Assembly: GCA_050010255.1 (NCBI GenBank)
Contig: JBEKLJ010000026.1
Span: forward strand, 1-22,623
From: JBEKLJ01 sp050010255
Lineage (GTDB): Bacteria; Acidobacteriota; Terriglobia; Bryobacterales; Bryobacteraceae
Length of the DNA stretch: 22,623 bases
Direction of reading: 5' to 3'
In this document: positions 17,581 to 22,623 of the stretch, in pieces
Layout: each line of letters begins with the position of its first letter
Position numbering within the stretch: position 1 is the first letter of the stretch
Notes under the pieces: model-generated
The model's input: the letters and a program-made list of their open reading frames with translations, nothing else
Databases searched by the model: none
What the model was told of the DNA's origin: nothing
Position numbers and translations under genes: made by a program

Positions 17581-19263
17581 TCATCTGCCGGCCGGCTCTT
17601 CCTCGCGGCGGCTCGCCACCAGGATCGCAACCGCAACCGTCAGAATGGCCGCCAGGACGTAGGCCACCCAGAACCACCGGAGCGCCCCGGCGCCGATGAA
17701 CGCCGGCTTGTTGACCGCCAGATTCGCAAAGAGGCGGTCCACCGTCGCCCCATCGGCCGTGCGGAGGTCGAAGGCTCGCAGGGCGCCCGAGGCGCTGCGC
17801 CGCAGCATGCCGGCGTAGTAGGGAAGCATGTAGCAGTGGGCGTCGAAGAAGTCCAGGAGCGTCAGGCCAACCACCGCGGCCGGCGCGGCCAGGCCGCCGG
17901 CGCGAATGAGGGCCAGCCGGCGGAATGCGATCGCGGCCAGCGTGGCCTCGGCGGCCACCATGCCGTAGAGGTACCAGGCGATTCCAATCGCGTCTCCCGT
18001 CAGCCGGAAAAGGATGACCGAGTGGTACAGCAGGGCGCCCACGACCGCGGCCCAGAAGATGGCCGCCACCAGCGCGCCCCGCCGTACGTCTTCGGAGCCG
18101 GGCCTTTTCCTGGCTACCTCCACGACCACGGCTGCCAGGAGGATGGCGGCGCCGGCGGCGTAGACGCGGTACATCCAACTGCGCACCATCAGGAAACTCC
18201 AGTTTGCGCACCAGGCGTGCGTCACGATCATGCCGTCGAGGACGTGCCACCAGGAGAGCTTGGCCGCCGCGGCGAGGAACCCGCCTGTACCCAGCGCCCG
18301 CGCCTGGGCATCGACTCCGACGCCCGAGACGGCGCCCGTGGCCAGCCAGTTGCGCCAGTACCACCAGCCGGCGATCACGCCGGCAACAACCAGGACCGAC
18401 CCCAGGGCAGCCGGTCGGCGCCGCGCGCGGCTGGAAAACGGCTGCGGCTCGGAGCGGCGGCCGTGCGGGAGCGGCAGAACCAGCACCAGCGCGACGGCTG
18501 GCAGCAGGCTGAGGAAATAGGCCTTCGCCAGCAGCGCCAGCCCGAGGGCGGCGCCGAGCACGGCGGCATCCCGCCAGCGCGGAGCCGGCTTCGCCAGCAG
18601 CCGCAGCGTCAGCAGCAGAACCAGCCCGCCCAGCACGGATGCCACCGACTCGTTGCTCACCCGGGAGGCGCTCAGCAGGAATTCGGGGAAGGAGGCCACC
18701 AGCGCCGCGGCCAGCAGCGCCCATTTGACGCCTCTTGAGACCTCAAGAACGATGGCGTAGGCCAACGGAATGCACAGCGCGGCGATGAGCACGTCGAAGA
18801 GCCGGAGAGTCCAGGCGCGCACCAGGAGCGGCTGGTTCCGGGTCAGCCAATACACCGGCGCCAGCAGGGTGTAGGCCAGCGGCGGCTGCTGCGCTTCGTA
18901 CTGCTGGCGGCCGGAAGCCGCCGCCACGCCGGCGAGCGCCGGATCGAGCCGGCGCAGGCGCTCTTCACGCCGCTGGCGCTCCTGGGCGGGCAACTGCCAC
19001 CAGGTATCGTGAGTGGCGAGCGTGGGGTCCTCGTGGGCCACCGATCGCGACACCGGCACGAGTTGGAGCGAGCGGTCGATCTCCTCCGACATCACATCGG
19101 TCTGCCGCGGCAGCGCGTGCCGGAGCGCAAGTTGCTGCACGCAGGCGAAGTGCGCGTACTCGTCCCAGCCCTCCCACAGCGGGATGACGGAGCTGTAGAA
19201 CAGTCCGCGGGCGAGGAAGCACAGCCACAACGTCCCCAGGGCGAGCCAGCGCCAGCGTCTCAT
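17581..19263 (-). CDS. GT-C-type integral membrane glycosyltransferase (GT39/DUF2142-like)
   Basis: The 560-aa protein has about eleven to twelve hydrophobic helices. The first loop carries an acidic motif after the first helix (SSVIPLWEGWDEYAHFACVQ), the WDE.H pattern at the place where GT-C enzymes hold their catalytic Asp/Glu. QQPPLAYTLLAPVYWLT follows the large first extracytoplasmic loop, as in GT39/ArnT- and DUF2142-type enzymes that use polyprenyl-phosphate sugar donors. Donor and acceptor are not predictable. The ATG at 19263 has AGGA 7 nt upstream. It is divergent from homoserine dehydrogenase, with 39 bp between the start codons. It is probably monocistronic. The long antisense frames over it are GC-skew shadows. 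Confidence 0.85.
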   Translation of the reverse strand: MRRWRWLALGTLWLCFLARGLFYSSVIPLWEGWDEYAHFACVQQLALRHALPRQTDVMSEEIDRSLQLVPVSRSVAHEDPTLATHDTWWQLPAQERQRREERLRRLDPALAGVAAASGRQQYEAQQPPLAYTLLAPVYWLTRNQPLLVRAWTLRLFDVLIAALCIPLAYAIVLEVSRGVKWALLAAALVASFPEFLLSASRVSNESVASVLGGLVLLLTLRLLAKPAPRWRDAAVLGAALGLALLAKAYFLSLLPAVALVLVLPLPHGRRSEPQPFSSRARRRPAALGSVLVVAGVIAGWWYWRNWLATGAVSGVGVDAQARALGTGGFLAAAAKLSWWHVLDGMIVTHAWCANWSFLMVRSWMYRVYAAGAAILLAAVVVEVARKRPGSEDVRRGALVAAIFWAAVVGALLYHSVILFRLTGDAIGIAWYLYGMVAAEATLAAIAFRRLALIRAGGLAAPAAVVGLTLLDFFDAHCYMLPYYAGMLRRSASGALRAFDLRTADGATVDRLFANLAVNKPAFIGAGALRWFWVAYVLAAILTVAVAILVASRREEEPAGR

Positions 19264-19302
19264 CCCTGCGTCCTGGGCCCCTCAGCAGTTATCATCGGTC
19301 TT

Positions 19303-20607
19303 ATGCAGCAAGTCAACGTCGGAATGGTCGGCCTAGGGATCGTCGGCATGGGAGCCCTGACGATCCTGGCCGAAAACGCGGAGCAAATCGATCTCAAACT
19401 CGGCTTCCGCCTCCGCATTCGGGCTCTGTGTGACCTCGAGATCGGGGAGAAGGCCATTCCCGAATCCCTGGGGCCGGTGTTCACGACCAGCGACTGGCGC
19501 CAGGTTGTCTCTCGTCCCGACTTGCATATTGTGACAGAACTGGTCGGCGGCACGACGGTCGCCGCGGAGATCATTGATGGCGCGATCCAGAACGGCAAGT
19601 CCGTCGTCACCGCGAACAAGGAGCTGATGGCGCTCTGCGGCGCCGAGATCTGGGAGCGGGCCATCGCCGCCGGAGTCAACATCGCCATGGAGGCCAGCGT
19701 GGCCGGCGGCATCCCCATCCACGCGGTGCTGCGCGAGGGCATCTCGGGCGACCGCGTGACGGCGCTCTACGGCATCCTGAACGGCACCAGCAACTACATT
19801 CTGACCGAGATGGAGAGGCACGGCGCGACGCTGGAGACGGTGCTCGCGGAAGCCCAGCGGCTGGGCTACGCCGAAGCCAATCCGAGCAACGATATCGACG
19901 GCTATGACGCGCGGTCGAAGCTGGCCATTCTCTCCGCCCTGGCCTTCGGCGAGAAGATCACGCCGTCGGACATCTTCACCGACGGCATTCGCCGCATCTT
20001 GCCGGTGGATTTCGAGTATGCCCACCGGCTGGGCCAGACCATCCGCCTGCTGTGCGCCGCCCGGCAGACCCCCGACGGCCTCATCCTTTCGGTGCGGCCC
20101 GCGTTGATCGCGCAGACGACCATCCTGGCCGGGGTGCGGGACTCCTACAACGCGGTGTGGGTCAAGGGCGCCTATGGCGAGGACACGTTCTACTACGGGC
20201 GTGGCGCGGGGGCGCGGCCGACCGGCGTCGCCGTCTCGAGCGACCTTATGCGCGTGGCGCGCGAGATCCGCCGCGGCAGCCCGGAACGGGTGTCGCCGTT
20301 CGCCCACCAACGCCTGGGCGAGTACAAGCCCATTCCGGTCACGCTGCAGAAGCGGGCTTACTACCTGAGGTTTCGCGTGGTGGATCGGCCCGGCATTATC
20401 GCGGCGCTGGCCGGGATTCTGGCCCAGAAGCACATCAGCCTGGAGGCGGTGTTGCAACTGCCGTGTGAGAGCAAGACGGACCTGCCGTTTGTGATCACGC
20501 TCGAACCCACCAGCGAGCAGGCTGTCCGTGAGGCCATCGAAGAGATGTCGAAGCTGGATTTCCTGCTGGAGCCGCCGCTGGGTTTGCCGATCGAACCGCC
20601 GCTGTAA
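19303..20607 (+). CDS. hom: Homoserine dehydrogenase with C-terminal ACT domain
   Basis: The 434-aa enzyme reduces aspartate semialdehyde to homoserine with NAD(P)H, the branch point toward threonine and methionine. It has the nucleotide-binding start VGMVGLGIVG (residues 6-15), the TANKEL motif (K106), the family signature GILNGTSNYILTEM (157-170), the acidic cluster EANPSNDIDGYDARSK (191-206) with the likely catalytic lysine at 206, and an ACT domain from about 345 to 425 (LRFRVVDRPGIIAALAGILA) for feedback control by amino acid. This is the usual length for a monofunctional enzyme with ACT. ATG 19303 is the start; the frame is open further upstream but only as a shadow of the divergent gene. 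No Shine-Dalgarno is seen; TATCAT (19290-19295) just before the start suggests a very short leader. Confidence 0.94.
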   Translation: MQQVNVGMVGLGIVGMGALTILAENAEQIDLKLGFRLRIRALCDLEIGEKAIPESLGPVFTTSDWRQVVSRPDLHIVTELVGGTTVAAEIIDGAIQNGKSVVTANKELMALCGAEIWERAIAAGVNIAMEASVAGGIPIHAVLREGISGDRVTALYGILNGTSNYILTEMERHGATLETVLAEAQRLGYAEANPSNDIDGYDARSKLAILSALAFGEKITPSDIFTDGIRRILPVDFEYAHRLGQTIRLLCAARQTPDGLILSVRPALIAQTTILAGVRDSYNAVWVKGAYGEDTFYYGRGAGARPTGVAVSSDLMRVAREIRRGSPERVSPFAHQRLGEYKPIPVTLQKRAYYLRFRVVDRPGIIAALAGILAQKHISLEAVLQLPCESKTDLPFVITLEPTSEQAVREAIEEMSKLDFLLEPPLGLPIEPPL

Positions 20608-20610
20608 TGT

Positions 20611-20667
20611 ACATTTCTCACCACGACCGTGACGAGACGGGCGTAGCAGGTCGCTGACGAGAAATGT
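20611..20667. repeat. Nested inverted repeat directly after hom
   Basis: ACATTTCTC (20611-20619) and GAGAAATGT (20659-20667) are perfect inverted arms of 9 bp. Inside them CGACC (20624-20628) and GGTCG (20649-20653) also pair. It begins 4 nt after the hom stop. It could serve as a terminator, though no T-run follows, or be a small palindromic mobile repeat; part of it resembles 21352-21390. Confidence 0.6.
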
Positions 20668-20713
20668 GGGCGCGCTTGAACGCCGGGGCCGGCGGGGCGG
20701 TTTCAGTGCGGCG

Positions 20714-21127
20714 CTATCTAAGTCCCGCGCTGGAGATGAAGTAGCCGATGTAGGCGCCGGCCAGCACCGGCAGGCACTGCACCAGGTACAGCGGCGCGTG
20801 GTCGCCGAACTGAATCACAGCTTGGGCGTAAGGAATGGCGCCCGCGTACGCGGTGTCGGCCATCAGTGCAAATATGTCGCGGATCGCGAAGGCGATGTAG
20901 CTGGCCGCCGCCCAGCGCCAGACCCGGCGGGGGCGCAAACAGCCCACCAGGGCGCCGGAGAAGAACAGCGCGGATTCAACGACCAAGACCTGCGTCAAGT
21001 GGGTGGCTTCCAGGCTCAGCAGGTGCGGAAGCCAGAGCGAAAGCAAGCCCAGCGTCGCTGCCAGACCCCACCACAGCGGATCGGCCGATCCTCCGATTTG
21101 CGTTCCAGTCCTTCTCAGCACTGCCAT
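20714..21127 (-). CDS. Four-helix membrane protein, unknown function (137 aa)
   Basis: The protein has four hydrophobic segments: PLWWGLAATLGLLSLWLPHL, VLVVESALFFSGALVGCL, WAAASYIAFAIRDIFALM and APLYLVQCLPVLAGAYIGYF. A polar loop (EATHLTQ) lies between the first two and RPRRVWRW between the second and third. The N-terminus (MAVLRRTGTQIGG) is basic and cytoplasmic by the positive-inside rule. No family is recognised. The ATG at 21127 has no strong ribosome binding site. It is convergent with hom; the nested inverted repeat at 20611-20667 lies between them. The opposite-strand frame at 20666-21172 has shadow-like composition. Confidence 0.7.
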   Translation of the reverse strand: MAVLRRTGTQIGGSADPLWWGLAATLGLLSLWLPHLLSLEATHLTQVLVVESALFFSGALVGCLRPRRVWRWAAASYIAFAIRDIFALMADTAYAGAIPYAQAVIQFGDHAPLYLVQCLPVLAGAYIGYFISSAGLR

Positions 21128-21553
21128 ACTAAGGCCCGCCCAGACCCAGGGAGGTGCTATACGTACCAGTAGATCCCTCTAGCCCAATGAACCACACACT
21201 GGCGCAGAAATCAATGAAAAAAAGAGACTTTTTCGTACCGGTACCGAGTCTAACTCACACCGGCCAGAGTACTAGGAATCCACCGTTCTCATGGGTTCCA
21301 CACCGCACTGTGACGGCCTGGATGCCCGCATTCCTGCAAGGCTTAACCCGGATGTTTCACCACGATCGTAGCGAGGCGCGACGAGAGGGCCCAAAAGCAT
21401 CAAGCGATGCCACAAGGTGCGCTCGCGGCCGGCGCCCGGAGGTCCGTTACGGATCGAGGACGCCGGCCGAGCGCAACGCAGTAGATGCGGCCCTATCGCG
21501 CGCCGCAGCAGATTGCTGGTGAAATATCCGGGCTAGGGACGCGCTGCGCGCCC
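21128..21553. other. Gene-free region of 426 bp with structured DNA
   Basis: No frame in this stretch has convincing protein character. It holds a diverged fragment of the post-hom repeat (21352-21390, sharing TTCACCACGA-CGT), an AT hairpin AAAAAG/CTTTTT near 21220, and the long GC-rich stem-loop listed separately. Its composition is more mixed than the flanking genes. It looks like a graveyard of small repeats, not a coding region. Confidence 0.5.
21419..21474. other. Long GC-rich stem-loop
   Basis: The arms GCGCTCGCGGCCGGCG (from 21419) and CGCCGGCCGAGCGC (ending 21474) pair with one bulge. The pairing can resume as TCCG-TTA-CGGA at the tip, giving a hairpin of about 56 nt. It lies 80 bp downstream of the minus-strand CAP gene and could end that transcript, but no T-run follows on either strand. 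Confidence 0.55.
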
Positions 21554-22036
21554 TCACAACGGCCGGATGAACTCCTGCGTCACCAGCAGGGTGCCGTCGG
21601 TGCGCAGTGCCGCGCCCACCCCCGTGTGCGTGAACCTGGGATTGAGGATGTTCCTTCGGTGCCCGGGGCTGGCCATCCATCTCTTCATCGCCTCAGCACC
21701 CGGCTCTTCGTAACCCCGCTCGCTGAAGATGTTCTCGGCGCAATCCCGCCAGGGAATCCCTTCCGCTGCGAGGCGTTCGGTCATGTCTCCACGCTCCGGG
21801 TCATCGTGCGAGGTGAACCTCTGGGCGGCCATCCGTCGCGAGTGACGGCGTGCTTCGGCGGCCAGAGGCTCGGACCAGCGCAGCTCGGTCAGACCACGCT
21901 CGCGCCGCTCGGCGTTGACGGCTTGGAAAATCCGCCGCTCCAGCGCGCTCAGCTCCGAGCCGACGGAGGCCGGCCGCGCGCGGCCCGCCACCGACGCCAG
22001 CGCGACGCAGAGGAAGGCCAGCCACGAGCGGCGCAT
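21554..22036 (-). CDS. Secreted CAP-domain (SCP/PR1-like) protein
   Basis: A signal peptide (MRRSWLAFLCVALASVAGRA) is followed by a bacterial CAP domain of about 120 residues: IFQAVNAERRERGLTELRWS, the first His region AQRFTSHDDPERGDMTERL, the Glu/Asn segment CAENIF, and the terminal motif WMASPGHRRNILNPRFTHTG with the second conserved His. These His/Glu positions line the CAP cavity. The molecular role of bacterial CAP proteins is mostly unknown. I start at ATG 22036 for the cleanest signal peptide. ATG 22054 (MSENEDMRRSW) is an alternative that overlaps the TGA of the upstream epimerase fragment as ATGA, and either could be used. Ribosome binding sites are weak: GAGGA is only about 2 nt before 22036. 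Confidence 0.86.
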   Translation of the reverse strand: MRRSWLAFLCVALASVAGRARPASVGSELSALERRIFQAVNAERRERGLTELRWSEPLAAEARRHSRRMAAQRFTSHDDPERGDMTERLAAEGIPWRDCAENIFSERGYEEPGAEAMKRWMASPGHRRNILNPRFTHTGVGAALRTDGTLLVTQEFIRPL

Positions 22037-22050
22037 GTCCTCATTCTCGC

Positions 22051-22251
22051 TCATGGATGCCCGGATGCTGGTATCCGACCCCAACGGGGAATGCCTCTGA
22101 ACGGTTCGGCCAGGTTGAACTGCGGCTCCAGCGCGACGAAGCGCTCATCCAGCGGCGCGTACATCTGGAAGGCGCGGATGTCGGGCGAGATCCCGATCAC
22201 CCGCAACCCGTAGCGCGCCGCCCCCAAGGTCGCGACCCGGCGACCGTTGTA
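22051..22251 (-). pseudogene. Aldose 1-epimerase (GalM-like) C-terminal fragment
   Basis: The minus-strand frame between a TAA at 22252-22254 and a TGA at 22051-22053 encodes about 66 residues with no start codon of its own. It reads ...RVIGISPDIRAFQMYAP, then ALEPQFNLAEPF, the conserved C-terminal segment of aldose 1-epimerase (mutarotase) proteins, including the EPQ-(T/F)N catalytic-site region. After AEPF the match is lost and the frame ends in unrelated residues. The rest of the enzyme (normally 290-350 aa) is missing upstream, where the PP2C gene ends only 20 bp away. I infer a remnant left by deletion or rearrangement. Family assignment is from motif memory, not a search. Confidence 0.6.
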
Positions 22252-22274
22252 TTATCGCGACCCGCCTGATTCTC

Positions 22275-22623
22275 TCACTGACATTTTTCAACCACCACGA
22301 AGGTGATGTCGTCAGTTTGCGGCACGCCCTGAGTGAATTCCGCAACGGCTTTCAAGAGCTCCTGCTCGATCGCGTGACTTCCCGAGGGGGCCTCTTGCCG
22401 AATGATCTGTAGCAGTCTTTCCTCTCCGAACATCTCTTCCTGCTGGTTTTGCGCGTCCGTAAGGCCGTCGGAATACACCACCAGGATGTCTCCTTTGTCG
22501 AGATGGAGCGTGCGGGATTGATAAGAGGCGAAATCGAACAACCCCAGGATATAAGCGTCAGAGGTCAGCTCTTCGATCTTTCCGGTGGCGGAACGGAACA
22601 AGTAGGCTGGATTATGTCCAGCG
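22275..22623 (-). CDS. PP2C/SpoIIE-type serine phosphatase, C-terminal part (partial)
   Basis: The frame enters from the right edge and ends at TGA 22275-22277, giving the last ~115 residues. It contains the SpoIIE-type PPM core: AGHNPAYLFRSATGKIEELT, ILGLFDFASYQSRTLHL, the metal-binding stretch KGDILVVYSDGLTDAQN with FGEERL after it, and the final acidic motif TDDITFVVVE. These Asp residues coordinate the metal ions in SpoIIE/RsbU phosphatases, which dephosphorylate anti-anti-sigma proteins in partner-switching stress circuits. The sensory N-terminus is outside the window, so the signal and partner cannot be judged. The downstream epimerase fragment is only 20 bp away, suggesting a deletion junction near its 3' end. 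Confidence 0.87.
   Translation of the reverse strand, partial: AGHNPAYLFRSATGKIEELTSDAYILGLFDFASYQSRTLHLDKGDILVVYSDGLTDAQNQQEEMFGEERLLQIIRQEAPSGSHAIEQELLKAVAEFTQGVPQTDDITFVVVEKCQ

Noticed and set aside
17182..18738. 518-aa open frame antisense to the glycosyltransferase
   Set aside because: Low-complexity Gln/Gly/Arg/His composition and no recognisable motif; the opposite strand encodes a clear polytopic membrane protein.
22145..22345. 66-aa frame overlapping the phosphatase end
   Set aside because: It crosses the real phosphatase frame and has shadow composition. The different frame at 22051-22251 shows epimerase motifs instead.

Overview
The window is high-GC chromosomal DNA, most likely from an Acidobacteriota bacterium (Bryobacterales/Solibacter-like) or a metagenome-assembled relative. 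This is inferred from gene content: a Tat-exported Gfo/Idh/MocA oxidoreductase, an ECF sigma/zf-HC2 operon with DUF4097- and LiaF-like membrane proteins, a B12-dependent ribonucleotide reductase with NrdR, and PQ-rich zinc-ribbon membrane proteins. No marker was checked against a database.

Left edge (1-3100, mostly minus strand): accessory and decayed DNA. The first 1.4 kb is visibly more AT-rich than the rest. It holds a gene running off the edge, a small unknown gene, and a decayed secreted-protein gene with an in-frame stop and a frameshift. Next come a secreted protein, an integrase N-terminal fragment, a zinc-ribbon protein and a tiny KKLTPQQRSE-type gene, which together look like a mobile-element remnant. 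Two copies of an ~80-bp GC-rich repeat (about 1510-1590 and 3096-3173) each supply the last codons and stop codon of a different gene.

3119-6785 (minus): a tightly coupled operon of ECF sigma factor, zf-HC2 anti-sigma factor, B-box/DUF5668-like membrane protein, LiaF-like mini membrane protein and membrane-anchored DUF4097-like protein, with ATGA overlaps at two junctions. It resembles an envelope-stress circuit. Divergent from it (plus) are a YbhN-like flippase-family protein, nrdR (ATGA overlap) and the primary sigma factor rpoD, closed by a strong terminator.

10455-12775 (minus): a POTRA/HEAT-like secreted protein, a zinc-ribbon/PQ-rich/DUF4870-like membrane protein and a secreted BON-domain protein. 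A perfect 28-bp palindrome and a consensus -10 separate these from the divergent oxidoreductase (12853-14076). nrdJ follows, with an NrdR-box-like sequence in its upstream region, so the window contains both the NrdR repressor and a likely target.

17100-22623: a small membrane protein, a GT-C-type glycosyltransferase (minus), homoserine dehydrogenase with an ACT domain (plus), a four-TM unknown protein, a 426-bp gene-free stretch with stem-loop and repeat fragments, a CAP-domain secreted protein, a truncated aldose 1-epimerase fragment, and the C-terminal part of a PP2C/SpoIIE-type phosphatase running off the right edge. No tRNA, rRNA, CRISPR array or intact transposon was seen.
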